Positions 1-9,156 are shown, numbered from the stretch's first letter. The stretch: 36,588 nt of DNA from Steroidobacter agaridevorans (GCF_009932555.1 NZ_BLJO01000002.1:194600-231187), one strand, 5' to 3'. Numbers and translations are program-made. Notes: generated by a model from the sequence alone, not told the origin.

Positions 1-68
1 ACGGCGGCGCGGCCGCTCGTGTGCGACTGGGTTCGAATGTAGGCGGCGTCTCGTCGAAGTTGGGTCAT
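1..68 (-). CDS. N-terminal fragment of an unknown gene (runs off the window)
   Basis: On the minus strand an ATG at 66-68 is preceded, eight bases upstream, by a strong Shine-Dalgarno GGAGGG (complement of 77-82). The frame stays open for 22 codons to the window edge and begins MTQLRRDAAYIRTQ. It lies 113 bp beyond the 3' end of ghrA on the same strand, so it may be a further member of that transcript. Only 22 residues are visible and I recognise no family. The call rests on start codon, ribosome site and strand context alone. Confidence 0.4.
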   Translation of the reverse strand, partial: MTQLRRDAAYIRTQSHTSGRAA

Positions 69-181
69 GACAGCATCCCTCCGCAGCGTACCGTCAGGAC
101 GCGATGGGAGCCGCGCGAGTTCCCTAATGACAGGACGTGAGGAGGCGGCGAGGGCCGCGTATCGCCCGCCAATCGCTGGGC

Positions 182-1120
182 TCAATAGCCGCGAGTGCGA
201 TCGACGATGCCGGTGACGGTTTGATTCGCCGCAAGTTGCCTGATTTTCTCGGCGATCTGCTTCGCGGCCGGGCCCATGGGCGTGACAGCCGCCGTGTGCG
301 GCGTCATGTGCACTTTGGGATGCGTCCAGTAGCGATGCTGTGGCGGCAGTGGCTCTTGCCGGAACACATCCAATGCGGCGCCGTTCAGATGCCCATCGTC
401 GAGCAGCTCGAGCAACCCTTCATCGACGATCAACCCGCCGCGAGCCACGTTGATGACATAGCTGCCTGGCGGCAACCGCTGCAGTGTCTTGCGATCGAAT
501 TTGTCCTGAGTCGCGGGCGTCAGCGGCGCAAGAATGATGAGCACGCGCGTGGCGCGCATGAACGCATCGAACTGATCCGGGCCGTTCGCTTCGGTAAACA
601 ATCGCACGTTCGGTGCGCTCGCGGTGTTCGAGCGCGAGAACGCATTGACCGGAAAGCCCTCGGCGGCGAACGCGCTCGCCACCTGGCGTCCGAGCACGCC
701 CAGGCCAAAGATGCCGATCGGCCAGTCCTCGCGAGACGACTCGGGCAACTGTTTCCAAACACCCGCCGCTTGCTGGGTGGCGTACTCGTCACGACGTTGC
801 ATCCATCGCAGCACTTCGAAGCGGCAGTAGTCGATCATCTGTTCGCCCATGCCGGCGTCTTCGACGCGGACGATGGGCAGATCGGGCGGCAAGCTCGGAT
901 TGTTCAACACGTGCTCGACCCCGGCGCCCGTCGGCAGAAACGCCCGCAGCCGCGGCTGATCGATGAAGAAGCGCGCCTGCGGCGCCCAGCCGACACCGTA
1001 ATCCGCAGGCTGAGTAAATCCCGGCTGCCACAGATCGACCTGGGCATCGCGCAACTGGGCGGCAATGGCATCGCGCCAGGCTTGGCCTTTCTCGCCTCCG
1101 TAAACAACGACGATTCGCAT
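182..1120 (-). CDS. ghrA: D-2-hydroxyacid dehydrogenase, glyoxylate/hydroxypyruvate reductase A type
   Basis: Predicted cytosolic NAD(P)H-dependent reductase of glyoxylate, hydroxypyruvate or a related 2-keto acid. The 312 residues match the usual GhrA length. The Rossmann loop GLGVLG is at 139-144. The catalytic set of the D-2-hydroxyacid dehydrogenase family is present: Arg227 in VARGG, Glu256 in FRQEP and His275 in TPHTAAV. The ATG at 1118-1120 lies three bases after the mmsA stop, with no clear Shine-Dalgarno, so translation is probably coupled to mmsA. The pairing suggests reduction of a 2-keto or 2-hydroxy acid linked to branched-chain or propanoate metabolism, but this is inference. 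Family membership is secure; the exact substrate is not readable from sequence. Confidence 0.88.
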   Translation of the reverse strand: MRIVVVYGGEKGQAWRDAIAAQLRDAQVDLWQPGFTQPADYGVGWAPQARFFIDQPRLRAFLPTGAGVEHVLNNPSLPPDLPIVRVEDAGMGEQMIDYCRFEVLRWMQRRDEYATQQAAGVWKQLPESSREDWPIGIFGLGVLGRQVASAFAAEGFPVNAFSRSNTASAPNVRLFTEANGPDQFDAFMRATRVLIILAPLTPATQDKFDRKTLQRLPPGSYVINVARGGLIVDEGLLELLDDGHLNGAALDVFRQEPLPPQHRYWTHPKVHMTPHTAAVTPMGPAAKQIAEKIRQLAANQTVTGIVDRTRGY

Positions 1121-1123
1121 GCG

Positions 1124-2638
1124 TTATTTAGCCACCGGCATCGAGAACTCCGCGCCCTTGCCGATGCTGTCCGGCCAGCGCTGCATGATGCTCTTGTAAC
1201 GAGTGTAGAAGCGGATGCCTTCTTCACCGTAGGAATGATGATCGCCGAACAGCGAGCGCTTCCAGCCGCCGAAGGAATGCCAGGCCATCGGCACCGGGAT
1301 CGGCACATTGATGCCAACCATGCCGGCCTGCACCAGGCGCGAGAAGGTGCGAGCGGCATTGCCATCGGAAGTAAAGCACGCCGCGCCGTTCGCGAATTCG
1401 TGCTGGTTGATGAGATTCACGGCCGCTGCCAAATCTGGCACGCGCACGACCGAGAGCACCGGACCGAAGATTTCTTCTCGGTAGATCTTCATGCCCGCGG
1501 TGACGTGATCGAACAATGAGGCGCCGGTGTAGAAGCCTGGGCTGCCCGCGCGCACCCGGTGCGTGCGGCCATCGACGACGAGCTTCGCGCCTTCTTGCTC
1601 GCCCTGCGCAATGTAGCCTTCCACTTTCTCGCGATGGGCCGCGGTCACGAGCGGGCCCATTTCGCTGCTGGGCTCCATGCCGTCGCCAATGACCAGCGTC
1701 TTGGCAAGCACCGACAAGCGCCGCACCAACTCATCGGCAACATTGCCCACGGCAACCGCGACGGAGATCGCCATGCATCGCTCGCCCGCGGAGCCGTAGG
1801 CAGCGCCAACCAGCGCGTCGACGGCTTGATCGAGATTGGCGTCGGGCATCACGACCAGATGATTCTTCGCGCCGCCGAGCGCCTGCACGCGTTTGCCGTG
1901 CTTTGCGCCTTCCGTGTAGATGTATTGCGCGATCGGCGTGGAGCCGACGAACGAAACCGCCGCGACATCGGGATGAGCGAGCAGGGCATCGACCGCCACC
2001 TTGTCTCCCTGCACGACGTTGAAGACACCCTCGGGCAGGCCGGCCTCGCGTAACAAATCGGCAACCATGAGGCTCGGCGTCGGATCGCGCTCGGAGGGCT
2101 TGAGCACGAACGTGTTGCCGCACGCGAGCGCCACCGGATACATCCACATGGGCACCATGATCGGGAAGTTGAACGGCGTGATGCCGGCCACGACGCCGAG
2201 CGGCTGGCGCAGATTCCAATTGTCGATGCCGCCGCCGATGTTGTCGGAGTGCTTGCCCATCAACAGGTGCGGAATGCCACAGGCGAACTCGACGACCTCG
2301 ATGCCGCGCGTGACTTCACCCCGCGCATCGGAGAGCACCTTGCCGTGCTCGCGGGTGATCGCGGCGGCGAGCGCGTCGTGATTGCGCTCGAGCAGCTCTT
2401 TGAACTTGAACAGGATGCGCGCGCGGCGGAGCGGGGCGGTCTCGGCCCAGGCCGGGAACGCGGCCTTCGCGGCCCCGATGGCAGTGTTTACATCCTGCGC
2501 GCTTGCCAGGTGCACGCGACCCACGACCTGTCCCGTGGCCGGATTGAAGACGTCGCTTGCGCGACCCGAGGTCGCGACGACCGAGCGACCGCCGATGAAA
2601 TGATGGATCTCGGACGGGGATTGCAGGACGGCGCTCAC
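1124..2638 (-). CDS. mmsA: CoA-acylating methylmalonate-semialdehyde dehydrogenase
   Basis: Converts methylmalonate semialdehyde (or malonate semialdehyde), NAD+ and CoA to propanoyl-CoA (or acetyl-CoA) in valine, myo-inositol or beta-alanine breakdown. The protein has 504 residues, the normal MmsA length. The nucleophile Cys288 sits in GERCMA. The C-terminal block [11 protein letters not shown] followed by [13 protein letters not shown] is characteristic of MmsA rather than other aldehyde dehydrogenases. The frame is open up to 2815, but I place the start at GTG 2636-2638 because the family homology begins there ([16 protein letters not shown]) and AGAGG lies about seven bases upstream; an ATG at 2671 is an alternative. 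It is the first gene of an operon with ghrA. A GntR-type palindrome lies about 115 bp upstream. Confidence 0.93.
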   Translation of the reverse strand: MSAVLQSPSEIHHFIGGRSVVATSGRASDVFNPATGQVVGRVHLASAQDVNTAIGAAKAAFPAWAETAPLRRARILFKFKELLERNHDALAAAITREHGKVLSDARGEVTRGIEVVEFACGIPHLLMGKHSDNIGGGIDNWNLRQPLGVVAGITPFNFPIMVPMWMYPVALACGNTFVLKPSERDPTPSLMVADLLREAGLPEGVFNVVQGDKVAVDALLAHPDVAAVSFVGSTPIAQYIYTEGAKHGKRVQALGGAKNHLVVMPDANLDQAVDALVGAAYGSAGERCMAISVAVAVGNVADELVRRLSVLAKTLVIGDGMEPSSEMGPLVTAAHREKVEGYIAQGEQEGAKLVVDGRTHRVRAGSPGFYTGASLFDHVTAGMKIYREEIFGPVLSVVRVPDLAAAVNLINQHEFANGAACFTSDGNAARTFSRLVQAGMVGINVPIPVPMAWHSFGGWKRSLFGDHHSYGEEGIRFYTRYKSIMQRWPDSIGKGAEFSMPVAK

Positions 2639-2751
2639 GACAGAACCTCTGAGGCTGGAGTTTCGCACCATATTAAAGCGAGCACGCGCCGCGCGCCGAC
2701 ACCGCGACCGCGACGCCATCTCGCAACCGCAATCCATGGTCCGTAGGATCG

Positions 2752-2764
2752 CTTGTACTACAAG
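2752..2764. promoter_or_regulatory. Candidate GntR-family operator upstream of mmsA
   Basis: CTTGTACTACAAG is a perfect inverted repeat with six-base arms around one base. It fits the TNGTNNNACNA pattern of FadR-subfamily GntR operators. It lies in the divergent intergenic region between mmsA and the ExeA-FHA gene. On the minus strand it sits ten bases downstream of an AATAAT box (complement of 2774-2779) that could be the mmsA -10, a position suited to repression. No GntR gene is in the window. Confidence 0.4.
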
Positions 2765-2858
2765 GGCGCAGGGATTATTGTCCGATCCGGCGCGAGGGAT
2801 CCGCGTCGCTTCCAACCTTAACTAAGTCAGCGAGTTACGGACCCTTTCCAGCCGATTC

Positions 2859-4172
2859 ATGACCGCACCCGACGTCGCCGTTCCGCCCATCTCCACCGGT
2901 TTCGGTCTCAGCACCGAGCCTTTCACCGATACTGCGGACGAAAGCTTCTTCTTCCCGAGCGATCAGCACCTGCGCGCGCTGGAGTTCATGGGGCATTCGC
3001 TGTGGACCAAAGCGCGGCTCGGCGTCGTCACCGCGGATAACGGCTGTGGCAAGAGCCTGCTGATCAAGCGGTTGCTGAAGGATCTGGATGAGCGCGTGAA
3101 CGTCGCCACGGTCCAGCGCGAGGCCATCGGCCCGCGCGAGTTCCTGCTGGAGATCCTGCGCCAATTCGGTTTCTCACTCGCCGATGACGACAAGACCGAG
3201 CGTCGCCGGCTGCTCGAGCGCTATCTCGCGCATCAGGCCAACGCGGGCCGGCTGTGCCTGCTCATCGTCGAGAACGCGCAAAGCATGCATCCCCTGGTGT
3301 TGGAGGAGCTGCGCTGTCTCGCGGCCGTCGAGCACGAGGGCATGCGTGTACTGAAAATTCTGTTGCTGGGGCAACCCGCGCTCAACCTGGTGCTGGAGTC
3401 GCCGCGCATGGCGGAGCTGGTCCAAGGCACGGTCTCCCGGTTCTCGCTCAATGCGCTCACCGAGGATCAGACTGCGGCGTATGTGGCGCATCGGCTGCGC
3501 GCCGCGGGTGCGCCGAATCCCGACGCGTTGATGCCGTACACGCTGCTGCCCCAGATTCATGCCTGCAGTCTCGGCATTCCCGCCAACATTAATAAGTTGT
3601 GCCAGCGGGCGCTGATTCATGCGCGCGAGGAAGGAGCGGGGCAGGTCACGCACTCGGCGTTGGAGAAGGCCATCGAGGATCTGGGCTGGCTGCGTCGCCG
3701 TTTGCGGATGGAAACCGCCGTCCTCGAGCAGGTCGCGTCGCTCGGGTCGGCCCCGAGCCAGGCCAAGCTGGTCGTCACCATGCAGGGCGAGCCGGAGCGC
3801 GAGGTGTCGCTAAAATCCGACCGCGTGCTGGTGGGCCGCGGCGAGGAAGCAGACCTGCGCATCGACTCGGTGTTCATCAGCCGCTATCACGCGCTCATCG
3901 TGCGCGACGGCAACCGGGATCTGTTGCTGGATCTCGGCAGCACGAACGGCTTGCTGGTGAACTCCCGGCGGATCGTCCGCCGCGCGCTGCGACACCGCGA
4001 CCTCATTCAGGTCGGCCCCGCGCGTGTCATGTACATCAACGAACAAGCCAACAACGCGCAGCCCGACCCAGCCGAGACGCTGTGCTTTGCCCGGCCGGGC
4101 TTTCCCGTCGCCGCCGGCGAAGAGGAGGTCAGCAGCCTGCTGGCTTTCGGGCGGGGCGAGCCGTCGCCTTAA
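2859..4172 (+). CDS. ExeA-like AAA ATPase with C-terminal FHA domain
   Basis: The N-terminal part (about 15-275) resembles the ExeA/GspA ATPases of secretion and pilus systems, opening with a FGLSTEPF-type motif. The P-loop is ADNGCGKS (59-66), with Ala at the first Gly. Walker B reads LLIVENAQ (134-141) where ExeA proteins have LLIIDEAQ, so the Asp-Glu pair is replaced by Glu-Asn. A linker leads to an FHA phosphothreonine-binding domain (about 305-395): VGRG (325-328), SRYH (341-344) and STNG (361-364), the usual ligand-contact residues. The short tail is disordered-looking. There is no transmembrane or peptidoglycan-binding segment, unlike classic ExeA. The gene stands alone, divergent from mmsA. 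I infer a cytosolic scaffold or switch that binds a phosphorylated partner. The ATG at 2859 has no clear Shine-Dalgarno. Confidence 0.8.
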   Translation: MTAPDVAVPPISTGFGLSTEPFTDTADESFFFPSDQHLRALEFMGHSLWTKARLGVVTADNGCGKSLLIKRLLKDLDERVNVATVQREAIGPREFLLEILRQFGFSLADDDKTERRRLLERYLAHQANAGRLCLLIVENAQSMHPLVLEELRCLAAVEHEGMRVLKILLLGQPALNLVLESPRMAELVQGTVSRFSLNALTEDQTAAYVAHRLRAAGAPNPDALMPYTLLPQIHACSLGIPANINKLCQRALIHAREEGAGQVTHSALEKAIEDLGWLRRRLRMETAVLEQVASLGSAPSQAKLVVTMQGEPEREVSLKSDRVLVGRGEEADLRIDSVFISRYHALIVRDGNRDLLLDLGSTNGLLVNSRRIVRRALRHRDLIQVGPARVMYINEQANNAQPDPAETLCFARPGFPVAAGEEEVSSLLAFGRGEPSP

Positions 4173-4333
4173 GGCGTCACCCGGCGCGATGTTCAGGCCA
4201 CGGCTGCGCTAAAAAATGCCGGCGAGACGGCAGCTTGCGCCATTCTTCTGCTGTCAGTAGAGTGTCGGCCTCCCAAACGCAGTCCCCTCTAGTCCACTGA
4301 TCCTGTGCCGGTCAGGCAGACGGGAGGGTGCGC

Positions 4334-6850
4334 GTGCGCGGGTTTGGCATCCTCAAGCTAGAAGAGATGAGACAAGTGGAGCGCTGGCGCGTACATAAAT
4401 TCGGCGGCTCGAGCGTCGCCGATGCGGCTTGCATGGAGCGCGTGGCTCGGATCCTGGAACAGGATCCGCATCCGCGGCTAGGTGTGGTTCTTTCGGCGTG
4501 CCGCGGTGTGACCGACGGCCTGCTGAACCTGGTCATTGCTGCCGAGAAGCAGGAAACAACACTGGCCGAGCGCATCGAACAATTGCGCCATCGCCATCAA
4601 GTCATCGCCGACACGTTGCTGCCCGACGGCGCGCGCGTCGAATACATGGCGAAGCTCGAGCAGGATTGCCGCGACATCGCCGGCATTCTGCAGACCGTGC
4701 AACTGATCCGCTCGGCGTCGCAGACCGTTCGCGATCTCATCGCAGGGTACGGCGAGATCTGGTCGACGCGTCTGTTCAGCGCATATCTGCGTCATCGCGG
4801 CCGCCGTCCTGGCTCGGTGCAGTGGGTCGATGCGCGCGATGTCGTCTCGGTCGAGTGGGGTCCGCTCGGTCCCGGCGTTCGCTGGGATGTTTCGCAGGCG
4901 AACATGGACCGAATCACGCCGTCCGAGCCTGCAACGCTGATCATCACCGGCTTCGTCGCGCGCGATCCGAATGGCTTGCAGACAACGCTCGGCCGAAACG
5001 GCAGCGACTTCTCCGGCTCCATCTTCGGCGCGCTGCTCAACGCCGAAGAGATTCACATCTGGACGGACGTCGATGGCGTGCTCAGCGCCGATCCGCGCCT
5101 CGTGCCCGATGCGAAAGTCATCGACTCGCTTTCTTATAACGAAGCGATGGAGCTTGCGTATTTCGGCGCGAAGGTCATCCATCCGCAGACCATGGCGCCT
5201 GCGGTCAGCAAGAACATTCCGATCTGGATTCGCAACACCTTCGCGCCCGAGAAGGCCGGCTCGCTGATTTGCGAGAAGCCTACTTCGCAGATCGCGGTGA
5301 AGGGCATCACCTGCATCGACAAGGTCGCGCTCGTGAACCTGGAGGGCGCCGGCATGATCGGCGTGCCGGGCACCGCGCATCGCCTGTTCGGCGCGCTGCG
5401 TGACCATGGCATCTCCGTGATCCTGATCTCCCAGGGCAGCTCGGAACATTCCATCTGCTTCGCGATCCCGCAGGGCGAAGCCGCGCGTGCCGAAGCCGTG
5501 GTGCGCCAGGCGTTCGACCGCGAGTTGCGCGAAGGGCAGATTCAAAGCGTCGAAGTCGACGTGGGTTGCAGCATCCTCGCCGTCGTCGGCGATGGCATGG
5601 CCGGCTCCCATGGCGTTGCCGCCAAAGTGTTCGGCGCGCTCGGCTCCGCTGGCGTGAGCGTGCGCGCGATCGCGCAGGGCGCCTCCGAAAGAAACATTTC
5701 GGCCGTGATCGACGGCAAGCATTCCTCGCGCGCGCTGCGCTCGGTGCACTCGAGCTTCTATCTCTCGCCACACACGGTCTCGATCGGCTTGATCGGTCCA
5801 GGCACCGTCGGCGGTGTGCTGCTCGATCAGATGGCCTCGCAGGTCGAGCGTCTGTCGCGCGATCTGAAGCTGGACCTGCGCGTGCGCGGCATCATGAGCT
5901 CCAAGCGCATGCATCTGTCGGACGCCGAAGTGCCACTCGCCGGCTGGCGCGATGCGTTCAAGTCGAAGAGCGAGGAGGCGGATCTGACGCGCTTCGCCGA
6001 GCACGTGCGCGCCGATCATCTGCCGCACGCAATCATCATCGATTGCTCTTCCAGCTCCGAAGTGGCCGCGCGCTATCCGGCGTGGCTCGCCAGCGGCATC
6101 CACATCGTGACACCGAACAAGAAGGCGAACAGCTCGGAGCTCGAGCTGTATGCGCGACTGCATGAGGCGCGCCGTCAGGGCAATGCTCACTACTTGTATG
6201 AAGCGACCGTCGGCGCGGGCCTGCCTGTGATCCAGACGCTGCGTGATCTGCGCGACACGGGCGATCAGATCGGGCGCATCGAAGGCATTCTCTCCGGCAC
6301 GCTCGCGTATCTGTTCAACGTGTGGGACGGCTCCGAGCCGTTCTCCTCGGTCGTGCGCACGGCGAAGGCGAAGGGTTACACCGAGCCGGATCCGCGCGAT
6401 GACCTGTCGGGCCTCGACTTCGCGCGCAAGCTCATCATCCTCGGTCGCGAGATGGGACTGCGCCTGGAGCTGGGTGATGTGCAGCTCGAAGGTCTCGTCC
6501 CCGCGGCGCTCACCAAGTGCTCGCCGCAGGAATTCCTCGATCGGCTGCCCGAGTTCGATGCGCCGATGGCCGAGCGCCTGAAGGCTGCGCGTAGCCGCGA
6601 TCGCGTGCTGCGTTACGTGGGTTCGTTGGATGCGTCCACCGGCAAGGCCTCGGTGGGCCTGGTCGAGCTGGAACGCTCGCACACGTTCGCGAACATCAAT
6701 CTGACCGACAATGTCGTGCGCTTCCTGACCTCGCGCTATAACCAGAACCCGCTGGTGGTGCAGGGCCCGGGCGCCGGTCCCGAAGTGACCGCGGGCGGTG
6801 TGTTCGGCGATCTGTTGCGCGTGTGCGCGTATCTTGGAGCACGGCTTTGA
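4334..6850 (+). CDS. thrA: Bifunctional aspartokinase / homoserine dehydrogenase I
   Basis: Catalyses the first and third steps of threonine/methionine synthesis from aspartate: phosphorylation of aspartate, and reduction of aspartate semialdehyde to homoserine. Counting from 4334, the kinase signature KFGGSS is at 22-27. Two ACT-type regulatory repeats occupy the middle (about 310-465), the expected site of threonine feedback inhibition. The dehydrogenase begins with the Rossmann motif GLIGPGTVGG near 484, and its signature GYTEPDPRDDLSGLDFARK lies near 680. The length of 838 residues is close to E. coli ThrA. The frame opens at 4328. GTG 4334 is preferred because GGGAGG (4322-4327) lies six bases upstream; ATG 4367 also precedes the conserved domain. 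First gene of thrABC. I see no Thr/Ile-rich leader peptide or attenuator in 4173-4333. Confidence 0.95.
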   Translation: MRGFGILKLEEMRQVERWRVHKFGGSSVADAACMERVARILEQDPHPRLGVVLSACRGVTDGLLNLVIAAEKQETTLAERIEQLRHRHQVIADTLLPDGARVEYMAKLEQDCRDIAGILQTVQLIRSASQTVRDLIAGYGEIWSTRLFSAYLRHRGRRPGSVQWVDARDVVSVEWGPLGPGVRWDVSQANMDRITPSEPATLIITGFVARDPNGLQTTLGRNGSDFSGSIFGALLNAEEIHIWTDVDGVLSADPRLVPDAKVIDSLSYNEAMELAYFGAKVIHPQTMAPAVSKNIPIWIRNTFAPEKAGSLICEKPTSQIAVKGITCIDKVALVNLEGAGMIGVPGTAHRLFGALRDHGISVILISQGSSEHSICFAIPQGEAARAEAVVRQAFDRELREGQIQSVEVDVGCSILAVVGDGMAGSHGVAAKVFGALGSAGVSVRAIAQGASERNISAVIDGKHSSRALRSVHSSFYLSPHTVSIGLIGPGTVGGVLLDQMASQVERLSRDLKLDLRVRGIMSSKRMHLSDAEVPLAGWRDAFKSKSEEADLTRFAEHVRADHLPHAIIIDCSSSSEVAARYPAWLASGIHIVTPNKKANSSELELYARLHEARRQGNAHYLYEATVGAGLPVIQTLRDLRDTGDQIGRIEGILSGTLAYLFNVWDGSEPFSSVVRTAKAKGYTEPDPRDDLSGLDFARKLIILGREMGLRLELGDVQLEGLVPAALTKCSPQEFLDRLPEFDAPMAERLKAARSRDRVLRYVGSLDASTGKASVGLVELERSHTFANINLTDNVVRFLTSRYNQNPLVVQGPGAGPEVTAGGVFGDLLRVCAYLGARL

Positions 6851-7791
6851 GCAGCCAGTTGAAAAAAATGGCCGCAACGGCGTTCGCGCCCGCGAGCATC
6901 GGCAACGTCGCGGTCGGCTTCGATGTGCTCGGCCACAGCTTTCAGTCGATCGGCGATCGCGTGACCGCGCGTCGCGTTGCAACGCCCGGCGTCACGATCA
7001 GCGCGATCACCGGAACGACCGTGGATTTGCCGCTCGATGCGGAAAAGAACACCGCCGGCATGGCGGTCCTGAGCATGGTGCGGGATCTGAAACTGGATTT
7101 CGGCTTCGAGCTCACGATCGAGAAGGGCATTCCGCTCGGCTCGGGCCTGGGCGGCTCGGCGGCCTCGGCGGTCGCTGGTGTCGTGGCCGCGAACGCGCTG
7201 TTGCCCAAGCCGCTCACGCTGCTCGAGCAGCTGCAGTTCGCGCTGAAGGGCGAGCAGGTGGCGAGCGGCTCGCGCCACGTCGACAACATCGCGCCGTCCT
7301 TGTTTGGCGGACTGGTGCTGACGGTTGGTATCGACAATCCCAACGTCAAACAGATTCCGGTGCCACCGACGGTGCGCTGCGTGCTGGTCCATCCGCACAT
7401 GGTGCTGAATACCCGCGAGGCGCGCTCGATTCTGAGCAAGACGGTTTCGCTGTCGGATGTGATCTGGCAGACCGCCAATATCTCCGGCTTCATCACCGGC
7501 TGTTTCACCGGCGATCTGCAGTTGATTCGCGAGTCGCTCGAGGACGTGGTCATCGAGCCGCAGCGACAGGTATTGATTCCTGGCTTCCAGGCGGTGAAGC
7601 AGGGCGCCATGAGCAACGGCGCACTCGGCTGCTCGATCTCCGGCGCCGGCCCCACGATCTTTGCCTGGTGCGAGCAGCAGCATGCCGAACGCGTCCGGGA
7701 CGCGATGGTGGCTGGCTTTGCCACAGTCAAGATGGCAAGTGATGCGTGGATTTCCACGCTCGACGCCGTGGGTGCCAGGATAGTTGACTAG
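6847..7791 (+). CDS. thrB: Homoserine kinase (GHMP family)
   Basis: Phosphorylates homoserine to O-phosphohomoserine, the substrate of the threonine synthase encoded next. The GHMP ATP-binding loop IPLGSGLGGSAAS is at 95-107; the conserved N-terminal APASIGNVAVGFD and the C-terminal SISGAGPTIFAW are also present. The 314 residues are normal for bacterial ThrB. I choose the TTG at 6847 because it overlaps the thrA stop (TTGA) and has GGAG (6836-6839) seven bases upstream, which indicates coupled translation. The ATG at 6868 gives a 307-residue form but has only an A-run in front. The frame is open back to 6823. Confidence 0.94.
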   Translation: MSSQLKKMAATAFAPASIGNVAVGFDVLGHSFQSIGDRVTARRVATPGVTISAITGTTVDLPLDAEKNTAGMAVLSMVRDLKLDFGFELTIEKGIPLGSGLGGSAASAVAGVVAANALLPKPLTLLEQLQFALKGEQVASGSRHVDNIAPSLFGGLVLTVGIDNPNVKQIPVPPTVRCVLVHPHMVLNTREARSILSKTVSLSDVIWQTANISGFITGCFTGDLQLIRESLEDVVIEPQRQVLIPGFQAVKQGAMSNGALGCSISGAGPTIFAWCEQQHAERVRDAMVAGFATVKMASDAWISTLDAVGARIVD

Positions 7792-7802
7792 TGTAGTGGG
7801 CT

Positions 7803-7847
7803 AACGGAACAGACCGCAGCGGACACACAACGATCTTCCTTTCCGTT
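7803..7847 (+). promoter_or_regulatory. Inverted repeat in front of thrC
   Basis: AACGGAA (7803-7809) is complementary to TTCCGTT (7841-7847), and GGAAC (7806-7810) can alternatively pair with GTTCC (7845-7849). The right arm ends two bases before the thrC ATG, and no Shine-Dalgarno is visible there. A hairpin in the mRNA could influence thrC initiation. The arms are short and separated by 31 bases, so this may be chance. Confidence 0.2.
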
Positions 7848-7849
7848 CC

Positions 7850-9151
7850 ATGCATTACATAAGCACTAGAGACTCCTCACTTCGAGCTTCGCTGAGCGAA
7901 GCCATCGCCCGTGGCATTGCGCCGGACGGTGGCTTGTATGTTCCCGGCGAGTTCCCGCACTTCAACACGCGCCAGTTCGACGGCTTCAACGAGATGCCCG
8001 AGATCGGGGAGCGCCTGCTCGCGCCGTTCTTCGAGGGCGATGCGCTCGCAGGCGAGCTTGGCGCGATCTGCCGCGAGGCCTTTAACTTTCCAGCGCCGCT
8101 GGTAACGCTCGATCAGGCGCCGCAGCCGGCGTCCGTACTCGAGCTGTTCCACGGCCCGACCTGCGCCTTTAAAGATTTCGGCGCACGCTTTCTGGCCGCG
8201 ACCATGGAGCGCATCCGTCGCAACGAGCCGAAGAAGCTCACCATCCTGGTCGCAACCTCGGGCGACACCGGGGGCGCGGTCGCGGCGGCGTTCCACGGCA
8301 AGCCGTGGGTCGATGTGGTCGTGCTGTATCCAAAGGGGCTCGTGTCCGAGCGCCAGGCGCAGCAGCTGGCCTGCTGGGGCGGCAACGTGCGCACCTTCTC
8401 GGTGAACGGCACCTTCGATGAGTGCCAGCGCATGGTGAAGGAGGCGTTCCTCGATCCGGCGCTGAAGGAATCGCATCAGCTCTCCTCGGCGAACAGCATC
8501 AACGTCGGCCGCCTGCTGCCGCAGATGGTGTACTACGCCAAGTCGAGCCTGGAGCTGTGGCGCCAGCTGGGCCGTCGTCCGAACTACATCATTCCGACCG
8601 GCAACCTCGGCAACGCCATGGCCTGCGTATGGGCGCGGCACGTCGGTTTGCCGATCGGGGAGATCGTGCTTGCGACCAATGCCAATCAAACCATCACCGA
8701 TTTCCTGCGCTCGGGCGAATGGCAGCCCCGGGCGAGCGTCGCGACCCTCGCCTCGGCGATGGACGTGGGCAATCCGAGCAATATGGAGCGGCTGCGCTCG
8801 CTGCATCCCGAATTCGATGAGCTGCAGGGCCAGCTGGGCGCCTCGAGCGTCGATGACATCGAGATCCGCGGCACCTTGCGGCGTGACTCGCACGAGCTCA
8901 ATCGCATCTGGTGTCCGCACACCGCGACGGCAGCGAAGGTCTATCGGCGCATGCTGTCGCGGGGCGCGCGAGGCCACTGGGTGATCGTCTCGACCGCGCA
9001 TCCGGCGAAGTTCAATGACATCGTCGAGCCGCAGACCGGGCAGGAAGTGCCCGTGCCGCCGGCGCTGGCGAAACTGCTGTCATTGCCTCGCCAGGAGCAG
9101 GAACTCGAACCGTCCCTGTCGGCGTTACGGACGCAGTTGCAACACACATAA
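7850..9151 (+). CDS. thrC: Threonine synthase
   Basis: PLP enzyme converting O-phosphohomoserine to threonine, the last step of the pathway. The PLP lysine is Lys108 in GPTCAFKDF, and the N-terminus (MHYISTR, then APDGGLYVP) is the standard threonine synthase opening. The glycine-rich phosphate loop ATSGDTGGA follows. At 433 residues it is the E. coli-like type I length. It follows thrB after 58 bp on the same strand, completing thrABC. The ATG is fixed by the conserved start MHYIST although no ribosome site is apparent; see the inverted repeat immediately upstream. Confidence 0.95.
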   Translation: MHYISTRDSSLRASLSEAIARGIAPDGGLYVPGEFPHFNTRQFDGFNEMPEIGERLLAPFFEGDALAGELGAICREAFNFPAPLVTLDQAPQPASVLELFHGPTCAFKDFGARFLAATMERIRRNEPKKLTILVATSGDTGGAVAAAFHGKPWVDVVVLYPKGLVSERQAQQLACWGGNVRTFSVNGTFDECQRMVKEAFLDPALKESHQLSSANSINVGRLLPQMVYYAKSSLELWRQLGRRPNYIIPTGNLGNAMACVWARHVGLPIGEIVLATNANQTITDFLRSGEWQPRASVATLASAMDVGNPSNMERLRSLHPEFDELQGQLGASSVDDIEIRGTLRRDSHELNRIWCPHTATAAKVYRRMLSRGARGHWVIVSTAHPAKFNDIVEPQTGQEVPVPPALAKLLSLPRQEQELEPSLSALRTQLQHT

Positions 9152-9156
9152 GACGC

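Noticed and set aside
137-1519. 460-codon plus-strand frame across ghrA and mmsA
   Set aside because: Antisense shadow of two recognised genes, no ribosome site or domain.
4173-4333. Threonine attenuator or leader peptide before thrA
   Set aside because: No short frame rich in Thr/Ile codons and no terminator hairpin with a T-run was found.
4478-6982. 834-codon open frame antisense to thrA
   Set aside because: It lies wholly opposite a clear thrA, its product is Arg/His/Ala-rich with no domain, and such long antisense frames are expected from high-GC codon bias.
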